DNA of 59,823 nt from Anaerofilum sp. An201 (GTDB taxonomy: Bacteria; Bacillota; Clostridia; Oscillospirales; Ruminococcaceae): assembly GCF_002160015.1 (NCBI RefSeq), contig NZ_NFJT01000020.1:1-59823 (forward strand), given 5' to 3'. How positions within the stretch are numbered: position 1 is the stretch's first letter; each line of letters begins with the position of its first letter. Under the pieces are notes generated by a model that was not told the DNA's origin, did no database searches, and worked only from the letters and a program-made list of their open reading frames with translations. Made by a program: the position numbers and the translations under genes. This document shows positions 8,180-16,299 of this stretch, piece by piece.

Positions 8180-9009
8180 GCGTGCCGGAGATCCGCCTGG
8201 TGGGGCTGGACTTGGACGGCACCGTCTTCACCAACGACAAGCGCATCACCCCCCGCACCCTGGCGGCGATCCAGAAGGCGATCGCAAAGGGCGTGATCGT
8301 CATCCCGGCCACCGGACGGCCGCTGAGCGGGCTGCCGGAGGCGTTCGCCCGGATGCCGGGGGTGGAATATGCCCTCACCAGCAACGGCGCGGCGGTGTGG
8401 CATCTGCCCGCCCGGCGCAAGCTGGTGGACCTGCCGCTGTCCGCCGCGCACACGCTGGCGGCCTATGCGCTGCTGGAAGCATTCGACTGCATGCCGGACG
8501 TATACTGGGACGGCCGCGCCCACACCAGCCCCGAGCGCCTGGCCCGGCTGGAGGAATTCGCCCCGCCCGAGATGGTGGAGTATGTGCGCTCCACCCGCAC
8601 CGCCGTGCCGAATCTGGCGCACTACATCCGCGAAAACGGCATCCGCGCCGAGAAGGTCACCGCCTTTTTCAAAACGCCCGCCCAGCGCGTGGAGGCGATG
8701 GAGGCGGCCGGGCAGCTGCCCTTCCTGGTGCCCACCAGCAGCATCCCCAACAACATCGAGCTGAACGAAGCGGGCGTGCACAAGGGTGTCGGCCTGGTGA
8801 AGCTGGCCGAAACGCTGGGCTTTTCCGCTGAAAACGTGATGGCCTGCGGAGACGGCGGCAACGACGTCGAGATGCTGCGCGCCGTCGGCCTGGGCGTTGC
8901 GATGGGCAACGCGCCCGACGAAGTGAAGCGCGCCGCGCGCGACGTCACCGACACCAATGAGCGCGACGGGGTGGCGAAAGCGCTGGAAAAGTGGCTGAAT
9001 CTTGTATAA
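8176..9009 (+). CDS. Cof-type HAD hydrolase 2
   Basis: 277 residues. The start overlaps the previous stop by four bases and is preceded by GGAGGA. Motif I is GLDLDGT (D12, D14), motif II PATGRP, and motif IV GDGGNDVEML with a lysine upstream in HKGVG. Tandem paralogues in one operon may act on related phosphoesters. A strong terminator ends the unit. Substrate not predictable. Confidence 0.92.
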   Translation: MSVPEIRLVGLDLDGTVFTNDKRITPRTLAAIQKAIAKGVIVIPATGRPLSGLPEAFARMPGVEYALTSNGAAVWHLPARRKLVDLPLSAAHTLAAYALLEAFDCMPDVYWDGRAHTSPERLARLEEFAPPEMVEYVRSTRTAVPNLAHYIRENGIRAEKVTAFFKTPAQRVEAMEAAGQLPFLVPTSSIPNNIELNEAGVHKGVGLVKLAETLGFSAENVMACGDGGNDVEMLRAVGLGVAMGNAPDEVKRAARDVTDTNERDGVAKALEKWLNLV

Positions 9010-9055
9010 TTTATAGATAAAATACGAATTGTAATATTTTCCTGCAAGAAAATCC

Positions 9056-9092
9056 AAAAAAGCCGCGTCCCTGCTGAAGGACGCGGCTTTTT
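9056..9092. terminator. Bidirectional terminator between the HAD pair and hisH
   Basis: A GCCGCGTCC / GGACGCGGC stem with an A-run before and a T-run after. It serves the HAD pair rightward and the long purC-hisH operon leftward. Confidence 0.9.
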
Positions 9093-9115
9093 ATCATGTC
9101 ATCCCTCGCAGACCT

Positions 9116-9745
9116 TCACCCGAAAAATGCCCGCAGGATTGCCAGTCCGGCCGGGCCGCTCTTTTCGGGGTGGAATTGGCAGCCCAGCACTTTCCCGCGC
9201 TGCACAGCGGCACAGACGGCGTGTCCGCCGTACCGGGCGCAGGCAAGCAAGTCGTCCGGGCAGGCGGGCTGGGCGGCAAAGCTGTGCACAAAGTATACCT
9301 GCGCGCTGCCCAGATGCTCCAGCGCGGTGCCGGCAAAGCCGCGGGGCGTGCCCTCCAGCGCCTCCCATCCCACATGCGGAACCCGCAGCGGCGAGCCGTC
9401 CGCGGCGGTGTTCGGGATACGCAGCACCCGTCCGGGGATCAGACCCAACCCTTTGTGCAGGCCGCCTTCCTCGCTCTCGTCGAACAGCATCTGCATGCCC
9501 AGACAGATTCCCAGCAGCGGCGCGCCGTTCTGCACCGCATGGCGGATGGCCTCGTCCAGCCCGCGCCGGTGCAGCGAGACCATGCCGTCCCCGAAGGCGC
9601 CCACACCCGGCAGCACCAGAGCCTCTGCCTGTGCTGCGGCGGCGGGGTCGGAGGTGGTCCCCACCGTGTAGCCGCATGCTTCCAGCGCCCGGCAGACGCT
9701 CAGCAGATTGCCCGCGCCGTAGTCGATCACCGTGATCTGTTTCAT
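9116..9745 (-). CDS. hisH: HisH-type glutamine amidotransferase subunit (WbuY-like context)
   Basis: 209-residue class I glutamine amidotransferase. The nucleophile is C81 in GICLGMQML and the dyad H192/E194 in QFHPEKS; VIDYGAGNL at the N terminus is typical of HisH. It releases ammonia from glutamine and passes it to a HisF-type partner. The start overlaps the hisF stop (ATGA), and hisF overlaps wbuX the same way, so the trio is coupled. In histidine synthesis the partner is true HisF; here the partner is the sugar-amidation type and no other his genes are in the window. The ammonia therefore probably serves the WbuX reaction. Last gene of the operon. Confidence 0.9.
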   Translation of the reverse strand: MKQITVIDYGAGNLLSVCRALEACGYTVGTTSDPAAAAQAEALVLPGVGAFGDGMVSLHRRGLDEAIRHAVQNGAPLLGICLGMQMLFDESEEGGLHKGLGLIPGRVLRIPNTAADGSPLRVPHVGWEALEGTPRGFAGTALEHLGSAQVYFVHSFAAQPACPDDLLACARYGGHAVCAAVQRGKVLGCQFHPEKSGPAGLAILRAFFG

Positions 9746-10497
9746 GGCCGTACCTCCCATCCGTTTTCTGTCAGCGCCTGCTTCAGCGATGCCACGTCGG
9801 CCGCTCCGTAGTGCAGCATGCTGCCCACCGCCAGCGCCGAGACGCCGCATTCCGCTGCCGCGCACAGGTGGGACGCCTCGCCGGCGCCGCCTGCCGCGAT
9901 CACCGGGATGCGCACCCGCCGGCACACCGCGCGGATCAGCTCGGTGTCCATGCCGCGGCGCAGACCTTCGCAGTCCACACTGGTCAGCAAAATTTCGCCC
10001 GCACCGCGTCGCTCGGCTTCCACGGCCCATTCCACCGCGTCCCGGCCGCTGTGCTCGCGCCCGTTCTCGCAGTAGGCCTCCCAGCCGTTTGCGGTGCGCT
10101 TGGCCTGGATGCTCACCACCATGCACTGACTGCCGAACACCTCCGCCACCCGTGTGATGAGGGTGGGGTCGCGCAGGGCGGCGGTGTTGATGGCCGCTTT
10201 GTCCGCTCCCGCGCGCAGCAGTGCGCGCACGTCCTCCACGCTGCGCAGTCCGCCCCCCGCCGTGATGGGTACAAATACATCGCGGGTGGCCTCCTCCAGC
10301 ACATGCGCCAGATTGTTGCGGCCGTACAGGCTGGCCACTGTGTCCAGGTACAGCACCTCGTCGATGCCCTGCCGGTAGTAGCGCCGGGCAAAGTCGCGGG
10401 GCGGCCCCAGCTTGCGCAGACCTTCAAACTGGATGCCCTTCACCAGATTTTCGTCCTTCACGTCCAGCCGGGCGATCAGGCGTAGTTTTCCCTTCAT
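9742..10497 (-). CDS. hisF: HisF-like subunit of the sugar-amidation type (WbuZ-like)
   Basis: 251 residues from the ATG that overlaps the wbuX stop. It is a (beta/alpha)8 barrel with HisF marks: ARLDVKDENLVKG near the N terminus, PITAGGGLRS and PVIAAGGAG phosphate-binding loops, and TSVDCEG. The segment GIQFEGLRKLGPPRDFARRY followed by DTVASLYGRNN is characteristic of HisF homologues paired with N-acetyl sugar amidotransferases rather than biosynthetic HisF. It should channel ammonia from HisH to WbuX. Assignment to the sugar branch is from recalled family sequence patterns; a profile search against WbuZ and HisF models would settle it. Confidence 0.85.
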   Translation of the reverse strand: MKGKLRLIARLDVKDENLVKGIQFEGLRKLGPPRDFARRYYRQGIDEVLYLDTVASLYGRNNLAHVLEEATRDVFVPITAGGGLRSVEDVRALLRAGADKAAINTAALRDPTLITRVAEVFGSQCMVVSIQAKRTANGWEAYCENGREHSGRDAVEWAVEAERRGAGEILLTSVDCEGLRRGMDTELIRAVCRRVRIPVIAAGGAGEASHLCAAAECGVSALAVGSMLHYGAADVASLKQALTENGWEVRP

Positions 10498-11858
10498 CGC
10501 GCTGCCTCCTCCGGCGCGCCATACCCGCACAGGCTTTTGCCTTCAAACGGGGTGTGGCGCAGGCTCCAGACGCCGTTCTCGTACTGCCACAGATGGGGCG
10601 AACGGAACCGGTCGGCCAGATGCATGAAGTATTCCTGGTCCATTTCCGGCTGCTCGAAGCAGTCGGCCGCTTTTCCGAAATGCTGCCTGTCGATCGAGAG
10701 ATACTTCCAGATCTCGGGCGCAAAGCGGGCGGGGAACTCGCCGTCGTATTTGCGGCACAGCGCCACCGCCTCCTCCCGGGTGATCTCGTGATTGCGGATC
10801 TCCTGGGCGGCGTCGTAGGTGCAGCGCCCGATGCCGTATTTGATATAGGTGGTGTAGTAGAAGAAATCGTCGATCTTGTCATCAATCGAGTTGTATTTGG
10901 AATAGGTGCCGGCGGTGCGCTCGGGGCTGGGGATAAAGCCGCCGTGCTCCACCGCGTAGTAGTAGGCGCCCTGCGGATGCCATTTCTCATAATAGCCCAT
11001 ATAGTGCACCTGCACGTTGTTTTTCTCCAGGTCGCTGGTCTCGCTGGGCAGATAGATGGCAAGGTCGGCCTTGTCGATGCCAAAATCCTCCTCCAGCTGC
11101 CGCAGCGACACGCCGCCCAGATAGATGTGGTCGAAGTCGTTGGTGGAGAAGAAATGGGCGTCCCGCAGCGCCGAGTCGTTGTCCGCGATGGGGTTGCCGA
11201 ACTCGGCCTCGTTCTCGCCGTAGAACACCAGCGGGATGCCGAATTTGGCGGCCATCTTGGGCGCCAGCTGCTTCTGGCCCAGAATGAACGGCTGGAACGG
11301 ATGGAACAGGTTCTCGGTGGCAAGGCGGGTGAGCAGACGATGGGTCAGGCCGTTGGGAGTGCACAGGTAGTTGTCGAACCCGGCGTGGATCCACGCCTCG
11401 AAGTTTTTCCAGCCCCAGTCGGTGTAGATATGGGGCGCCCAGGTGACGGTCAGCGGATGCATGCCGTATTTATATTTCAGCAGGTGCGCGGCGTAGAAGC
11501 TGTCCTTTCCGCCCGAACCCGGCACCAGACAGTCGTAGCTGCCGTCGGTTTTGCGGTAGTGGTCGCACAGCTCGCGCAGCTGGCGCTCACGGTCGTCCCA
11601 GTCGATCTTGCCCTCTTTGTTGTGGCAGGCGTGACAGGCATCGCACACGCCGTCCGCCTGGATGACCATTGTCCTCTTTTTGGATTGGGCGGTGTGCTCG
11701 AACTCATAGCAGCTGTTGGGTTTCTGGTTGCTCATCACACATTCGGTGCAGAACTGCACCTGCTTGGGCAGACCGTAAAACGCCTCGCGCTCGGCTTCGG
11801 GGATGTCGGGGCGGTAAAGGTCGTAATTGATGGGCACAAAGCGGGGAAGCTTTTTCAT
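10494..11858 (-). CDS. wbuX: N-acetyl sugar amidotransferase (WbuX/PseA family)
   Basis: 454 residues; the ATG has AAGGAGG upstream. The PP-loop GSGGKDS is at residues 114-120, preceded by cysteines C37/C40 (CTEC) and C72/C75/C78 (CDACHAC) that look like metal ligands. The family uses ATP and ammonia from a HisF/HisH pair to turn an N-acetyl group of an activated sugar into an acetamidino group, normally for O-antigen, pseudaminic or legionaminic acid derivatives. Here there is no nucleotide-sugar or glycosyltransferase gene nearby; the gene follows the glnA-ANTAR pair instead, behind a candidate antitermination leader. The actual substrate is therefore open. Confidence 0.87.
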   Translation of the reverse strand: MKKLPRFVPINYDLYRPDIPEAEREAFYGLPKQVQFCTECVMSNQKPNSCYEFEHTAQSKKRTMVIQADGVCDACHACHNKEGKIDWDDRERQLRELCDHYRKTDGSYDCLVPGSGGKDSFYAAHLLKYKYGMHPLTVTWAPHIYTDWGWKNFEAWIHAGFDNYLCTPNGLTHRLLTRLATENLFHPFQPFILGQKQLAPKMAAKFGIPLVFYGENEAEFGNPIADNDSALRDAHFFSTNDFDHIYLGGVSLRQLEEDFGIDKADLAIYLPSETSDLEKNNVQVHYMGYYEKWHPQGAYYYAVEHGGFIPSPERTAGTYSKYNSIDDKIDDFFYYTTYIKYGIGRCTYDAAQEIRNHEITREEAVALCRKYDGEFPARFAPEIWKYLSIDRQHFGKAADCFEQPEMDQEYFMHLADRFRSPHLWQYENGVWSLRHTPFEGKSLCGYGAPEEAAR

Positions 11859-11880
11859 ATAAAAATCCTCCTTGTAAAAC

Positions 11881-11931
11881 AAAAAAGCGCCTGCCGCCGG
11901 GAAATCTCCCGGGGCAAGCGCCTTTGCTTGC
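11881..11931 (-). promoter_or_regulatory. Candidate ANTAR-type antitermination leader before wbuX
   Basis: On the minus strand, GCAAGC-AAAGGC-GCTTGC (11931-11914) is a perfect 6-bp hairpin with hexaloop AAAGGC, having A at loop position 1 and G at position 4 as ANTAR targets require. A second hairpin CCGGG-AGATTT-CCCGG follows. Bases AAAGGCGCTTGCC (loop plus 3' arm) can instead pair with GGCAGGCGCTTTT to form an intrinsic terminator ending in six T. The two folds are mutually exclusive. The region starts 7 bp after the ANTAR gene stop. The second loop lacks G at position 4, so the dual motif is incomplete. Confidence 0.7.
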
Positions 11932-11937
11932 GGTGTG

Positions 11938-12507
11938 TTATTCGTCCTCAAAGGTGTGCAGGATGTCGGCCGCGATGTCCCGCGCGGTCACGCGGTTGTC
12001 CATCGCCATCTGCTCGATGTAGTGATGGGCCTGCGGCTCGGTCATCCCGCGGTACTGAATCAGGGCGCACTTGGCGCGGCCGATATACTGGATGTTCTCC
12101 AGCTTGCGGGTGAGCTGACGGTTGCGTTTTTCCAGCGCCTGCAATCGCGTGCTGGCCGCCATCACCAGCCGCAGGCTCTGGGTCAGCAGCTGTTTTCCGA
12201 TGGGCTTTGCCAGCACGCAGACGCCCTGTTTTTCCAGCCCTGCCGACACCCGGTCGGCCTGAGCAGCGGCTGCCAGCAGAACCACCGCGGCGGCGGTTTT
12301 GTCGATGCAGACGAGCGCCAGGTCACGCCCGAACTCGTCGGACAGCGGCGCGTTGATCAGTACAAGGGTATAGTTGCCTTCAGCCAGACGGCGGCGTGCT
12401 TCTCCGCCGCTGGCGGCGCAGTCGATAGCGGAGTGGCCCGCCTGCCGCAGCAGTGCGGTCAGCGCCGGCTGGTCGCGCACATCGCTGACCAGCAAGATCC
12501 GGTCCAT
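11938..12507 (-). CDS. ANTAR-domain RNA-binding antiterminator with degenerate receiver
   Basis: 189 residues from the second of two close ATG codons; GAGAGGGGG is well spaced for 12507 and too close for 12513. Residues 1-115 form a receiver-like domain, but the phosphoacceptor position carries N52 (VLINAPL) in place of Asp, so phosphorylation is unlikely. Residues 118-140 form a coiled coil and 140-185 the ANTAR three-helix bundle (IGRAKCALIQYRGMTEPQAHH). ANTAR proteins bind paired RNA hairpins and prevent terminator formation. It lies directly after glnA in a purine/nitrogen operon, an arrangement reported for a NitR-type regulator in solvent-forming Clostridium (from memory). Candidate RNA targets lie before wbuX and gltB. 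Confidence 0.9.
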   Translation of the reverse strand: MDRILLVSDVRDQPALTALLRQAGHSAIDCAASGGEARRRLAEGNYTLVLINAPLSDEFGRDLALVCIDKTAAAVVLLAAAAQADRVSAGLEKQGVCVLAKPIGKQLLTQSLRLVMAASTRLQALEKRNRQLTRKLENIQYIGRAKCALIQYRGMTEPQAHHYIEQMAMDNRVTARDIAADILHTFEDE

Positions 12508-12537
12508 TCCCATGCCCCCTCTCGTCCCGCGTGCAGG

Positions 12538-13839
12538 TCACACGATGCGGAAGTAGTGCTGCTGCTCGTAGCGGTCCCGGTCGCCCGAGGACTCGTAGCG
12601 CGCAAATTCCTCCCGTTTTGCCTGTATAAAGCTCTCGATCAGGCGGGACGGCAGCGCACGGCGCACAAAGGCGCTCTGCTGCATCCGATCCAGCGCCTGT
12701 CCCAGCGAGGAGGGCAGGCGGGGATCGTCGGCAAGGCGTGCGTCCCCGGTGCAGGCGGCGGACAGAGGAAGTTTCTGTTCGATGCCCTCCAGTCCCGCCT
12801 CCAGCAGAAGCAGAATGGTGCTGTACGGGTTGCAGGCGGGGTCGGGCGAGCGCACCTCGATGCGGCAGTCGTTCCCGGAAGCGGCGGGAATGCGCACCAG
12901 TGTCGAGCGGTTCTGGCTGGACCAGTTCACGGCGGTGGGAGCCTCACAGCTGCCGAAGCGGCGGTAGCTGCCGGGCAGGGGATTGGCTATCGCGGTGATT
13001 TCGCCCATGTGCGCCAGAATGCCAGCCAGAAAGCTGGCGGCCTCGGGGTGGGGATGGTGCTGGAAATCCTCGAACAGGTTGTGCCCGTCGCGGTAGAGCG
13101 ACAGGTTGATGTGCAGGCCGCTGCCGCTCTTGTCGGGCAGAGGCTTGGGCAGGAAGGAGGCGTACAGGCCATTCTGGGCGCTGATGGCCTTCACGGCGGT
13201 GCGCAGGGTCATCAGGTGGTCGGCCGCCCGCAGCGGCGAGGAGCAGTGGAAGTCGATCTCGTTCTGTCCCGGCCCCTGCTCGTGGTGGCTGCGCTCGGGC
13301 TGCACACCCATCTCTTCCAGAGCCAGACAGATCTCCCGGCGCACGTTCTCGCCCTTGTCCACCGGCGAGATGTCGAAGTAGCCGGCCCGGTCGTAGGGCT
13401 CCAGCAGCGGCTCGCCGTCGGCGTCGGTCTTGAACAGGTAAAACTCGCATTCCGGACCAACCTGGAACGACAGCCCGGCCTGAGCGGCGCGCTGGGTGAG
13501 GTTCTGCAAAAGGCGGCGGCTGTCGCCTTCAAAGGGACGGCCGTCGGGATAACAGATGTTGCAGAAAAAACGTCCCACACACCCCTGCGACGGACGCCAC
13601 GGCATCAGGGCAAAGGTGTCGAGGTCGGGGATGAGAAACAGGTCCGACTCCTCTACGTTGGAAAAGCCCCGGATGGCCGAGGCGTCGAACGAAATGCCCT
13701 GACGGATGGCGGCGGGCAGCTGGGATGCCATGATGGCAATGTTCTTCTGCACTCCGAAAATGTCGCAGAAGGCCAGCCGGATGAATTTGATGTCGTTCTC
13801 TTCCACAAAGCGGAGCATCTCCTCGGCGCGATGGTTCAT
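12538..13839 (-). CDS. glnA: Glutamine synthetase, type I
   Basis: 433 residues, slightly shorter than the 443 typical of GSI-alpha. Visible features: FCDIFGVQKNI in the N-terminal beta-grasp, the metal and glutamate site QVGPECEFYL, the HHEQGPGQNEIDF block, SGSGLHINLSL, NPLPGSYRRF, and the ATP-site SQNRSTLVRIP. No Tyr adenylylation site is evident, so feedback inhibition or a GlnR-like partner is the likelier control. It makes glutamine from glutamate, ammonia and ATP in the cytosol. Neighbours are purB upstream and the ANTAR regulator 30 bp downstream. A second, type III enzyme lies at 36318-38411. Confidence 0.93.
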   Translation of the reverse strand: MNHRAEEMLRFVEENDIKFIRLAFCDIFGVQKNIAIMASQLPAAIRQGISFDASAIRGFSNVEESDLFLIPDLDTFALMPWRPSQGCVGRFFCNICYPDGRPFEGDSRRLLQNLTQRAAQAGLSFQVGPECEFYLFKTDADGEPLLEPYDRAGYFDISPVDKGENVRREICLALEEMGVQPERSHHEQGPGQNEIDFHCSSPLRAADHLMTLRTAVKAISAQNGLYASFLPKPLPDKSGSGLHINLSLYRDGHNLFEDFQHHPHPEAASFLAGILAHMGEITAIANPLPGSYRRFGSCEAPTAVNWSSQNRSTLVRIPAASGNDCRIEVRSPDPACNPYSTILLLLEAGLEGIEQKLPLSAACTGDARLADDPRLPSSLGQALDRMQQSAFVRRALPSRLIESFIQAKREEFARYESSGDRDRYEQQHYFRIV

Positions 13840-13864
13840 GGTAACACCTCCGTCTGCAATCGGT

Positions 13865-15298
13865 TTATACGGTCAGCACGGCGCGCTGGTCCAGATCGTT
13901 GGCAAAGCGGTCCAGCAGCGGCTGGATCGTCTCGTCCAGGAAGCGGCGGGTCTGCTGGGGAGCAAGGCCCACATAGCGGGACGGCTCCAGCACGGCGTCC
14001 AGCTCGGCGCGGGTCACACCGAAGGCGGGATCGCCCGCGATCATGTCCAGCAGCGGATTCTCCGCGCCCTCCTCTTTCACGGCACGGGCCGCCTGCTGAC
14101 TGTACACCCGCAGCCGTTCGTGCAGCGCCTGGCGGTCTCCGCCGCGCTTGACGGCGTCCATCATGATGTTTTCGGTGGCCATAAAGGGCAGCTCGCGCAT
14201 CACGCGGGCGTGGATCATCCTCGGGTATACCACCAGTCCGTCGCAGACGCTCAGCATCAGTTGCAGGATGCCGTCCACCGCCAGGAATGCCTCTGCCACC
14301 GCGATGCGCTTGTTGGCGGAATCGTCCAGCGTGCGCTCGAACCACTGGCAGCCGGCGGTGAAGGCGGGGTTGATCGCGTCGGCCATCACATACCGCGCCA
14401 GCGCACAGATGCGCTCGCTGCGCATCGGGTTGCGCTTGTAGGGCATGGCCGAGGAACCGATCTGGCTTTTTTCAAATGGTTCCTCCATCTCCTTGAAGTT
14501 CTGTAAAAGGCGCAGATCGGTGGCGAACTTCATGGCGCTCTGGGCCACCCCGCTCAGGGTGCTCAGCACCTGATAGTCCACCTTGCGGCTGTAGGTCTGG
14601 CCGGATACCGGCACGGTGCCTGGCATCCCCATCTCGGCGGCGATGCGCTTTTCCACCGCATCGGCCTTGCTCTCGTCACCATCGAACAGCTCCAGAAAGC
14701 TGGCCTGGGTGCCGGTGGTTCCCTTGGAACCCAGCAGCAGCAGACTCTCCAGACGGTGGGTGATCTCCTGCTCGTCCTGGTACAGGTCGTACAGCCACAG
14801 ACAGGCGCGCTTGCCGACAGTGGTCAACTGAGCGGGCTGCAGGTGGGTGTAGGCGAGGGCGGGCTGGTCGGCATGGGCGCGGGCAAAGTTTGCCAGCAGC
14901 CCCATCACGCTGTGCAGTTTGCTGCGCACCAGCTCCAGCGCATCGCGCATGATGAGCACGTCGGTGTTGTCGCCCACATAGCAGCTGGTGGCGCCCAGAT
15001 GGATGATGCCCTTTGCATCAGGGCACTGCAGACCGTAGGCGTATACATGGCTCATCACGTCGTGGCGGCATTCCGCCTCCCGGCGGACGGCGTCCTCGTA
15101 GTTGATGTCGTCCTTGTGCGCCTCCAGCTGAGCGATCTGCGCGTCGGTGATGGGCAGACCCTCCGCCTGCTCGGCGCGTGCCAGTGCGATCCACAGCCGC
15201 CGCCAGGTGCGGAACTTGTGGTCGTCCGAGAAGATGGCCTGCATCTCACGGCTGGCATAGCGGGTGGAAAACGGGCTTTGGTAACGGTCGTGCGGCAT
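13865..15298 (-). CDS. purB: Adenylosuccinate lyase
   Basis: 477 residues. The fumarase-superfamily signature GSSAMPYKRNP is at 281-291, with HLGATSCYVGDN and YTHLQPAQ earlier. It releases fumarate from SAICAR and from adenylosuccinate, so it acts twice in purine synthesis. It sits 19 bp behind purC, which makes its SAICAR substrate, and 25 bp before glnA. The other adenylosuccinate enzyme, purA, is encoded on the opposite strand 4 kb away. Confidence 0.96.
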   Translation of the reverse strand: MPHDRYQSPFSTRYASREMQAIFSDDHKFRTWRRLWIALARAEQAEGLPITDAQIAQLEAHKDDINYEDAVRREAECRHDVMSHVYAYGLQCPDAKGIIHLGATSCYVGDNTDVLIMRDALELVRSKLHSVMGLLANFARAHADQPALAYTHLQPAQLTTVGKRACLWLYDLYQDEQEITHRLESLLLLGSKGTTGTQASFLELFDGDESKADAVEKRIAAEMGMPGTVPVSGQTYSRKVDYQVLSTLSGVAQSAMKFATDLRLLQNFKEMEEPFEKSQIGSSAMPYKRNPMRSERICALARYVMADAINPAFTAGCQWFERTLDDSANKRIAVAEAFLAVDGILQLMLSVCDGLVVYPRMIHARVMRELPFMATENIMMDAVKRGGDRQALHERLRVYSQQAARAVKEEGAENPLLDMIAGDPAFGVTRAELDAVLEPSRYVGLAPQQTRRFLDETIQPLLDRFANDLDQRAVLTV

Positions 15299-15317
15299 GG
15301 ATATCCTCCTCTTTGTG

Positions 15318-16031
15318 TCAGTCCTGTGCCATCAGACGGCGCAGAACCTCCTGATAGGCCTCCTCGGCGCCGCCCAGATCGCGGCGGAACAGGTCTTTGT
15401 CCAGATGCGCATGGGTTTTGCTGTCCCAGAAACGGCAGGTGTCGGGGCTGATCTCATCGGCCAGAATCACCTCGCCGTCCGGCGTGCGGCCGAACTCCAG
15501 CTTGAAGTCCACCAGCTCGATGCCGGCTCCGGCCATCCGCTCGCGCAGGAAATCGTTCACCTGCAGCGCCATGCGCCGGATGGCGGCCAGCTCCTCGGCG
15601 GTGGCCGCGCCGATGGCCAGGATGTGGTCGTCGTTCACCATCGGGTCGCCCAGTGCGTCGTCCTTATAGCAGAACTCGATCACCGGACGCGCCAGCACGG
15701 CGCCTTCCTCCAGGCCCAGACGGGCGGACAGACTGCCGGCGGCGATGTTGCGCACAATCACCTCCAGCGGAACGATCTGCACCTTGCGCACCAGTGTACG
15801 GCGGTCGTCCAGCTCGCGGACGAAGTGGTTGGGCACGCCTTTGGCGGCCAGTTGCTGCATCAGCATATTGGTCATGCGGTTGTTCACGGCGCCCTTGCCC
15901 ACGATGGTGCCTTTCTTGGCGCCGTTGCCGGCGGTGGCGTCATCCCCGTAGTCCACCAGAACCAGGCTTTCGTCGTCGGTGGCAAACACGCGCTTGGCCT
16001 TTCCCTGGTACAGCTGCTCCCGAATCTCCAA
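15318..16031 (-). CDS. purC: SAICAR synthetase (PurC), TTG start
   Basis: 237 residues. QGKAKRVF at the N terminus, GNGAKKGTI, VPLEVIVRNIAAGS and DEISPDTCRFWD are PurC hallmarks. It joins CAIR and aspartate using ATP. Translation must begin at TTG (16031): it directly precedes the conserved EIREQLYQGK, and GAGGAG lies 9-10 bp upstream. It is the first gene of the leftward operon and is preceded by a promoter and a strong terminator hairpin, so expression is probably set by attenuation. Confidence 0.95.
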   Translation of the reverse strand: MEIREQLYQGKAKRVFATDDESLVLVDYGDDATAGNGAKKGTIVGKGAVNNRMTNMLMQQLAAKGVPNHFVRELDDRRTLVRKVQIVPLEVIVRNIAAGSLSARLGLEEGAVLARPVIEFCYKDDALGDPMVNDDHILAIGAATAEELAAIRRMALQVNDFLRERMAGAGIELVDFKLEFGRTPDGEVILADEISPDTCRFWDSKTHAHLDKDLFRRDLGGAEEAYQEVLRRLMAQD

Positions 16032-16081
16032 AACAGATCACTCCTCACTTATTGTAGCGCACAGGCGCCGCGGCAATCAAC

Positions 16082-16120
16082 AAAAAAATGGCGCTGGATA
16101 CCCCTTGGTACCCAGCACCA
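16082..16120 (-). promoter_or_regulatory. Attenuator-like terminator in the purC leader
   Basis: On the minus strand a 13-bp stem (GGTGCTGGGTACC with GGTATCCAGCGCC-type complement, two wobble pairs) ends in seven T. It lies 50 bp before the purC TTG and within about 50 bases of the predicted transcript start, so it must be passed for the whole operon to be read. A small hairpin CTGTT-CGC-AACAG just precedes it. No AAAGGC hexaloop is present here. Confidence 0.75.
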
Positions 16121-16140
16121 TTGCTGTTGCGAACAGGATA

Positions 16141-16169
16141 ATTATAGGCGTGTTTTCCCGCTTCGTCAA
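16141..16169 (-). promoter_or_regulatory. Promoter of the purC-hisH operon
   Basis: Minus strand TTGACG-17 bp-TATAAT, a near-consensus sigmaA promoter, with start point expected near 16134. Confidence 0.88.
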
Positions 16170-16259
16170 CGGGGATGAAAATTTTTGTTGTGTTCGCCAA
16201 AATGCGTGCGCCGCATCCGCCGCAGGCTTGGAAAAACTGTAAAAATCGTTTGCGGCCGC

Positions 16260-16289
16260 TTGCATTTTTTGCACGTTGGGTGCTATAAT
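16260..16289 (+). promoter_or_regulatory. Promoter of the gltB-purF operon
   Basis: TTGCAT-18 bp-TATAAT with TGC before the -10 (extended). Transcript start is expected near 16296, just before the leader hairpins. Confidence 0.82.
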
Positions 16290-16299
16290 GGCCGCATTG

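Noticed and set aside
9116-10497. Histidine biosynthesis operon
   Set aside because: Only HisF and HisH homologues are present, coupled to WbuX; the HisF sequence follows the sugar-amidation subtype and no other his genes occur.
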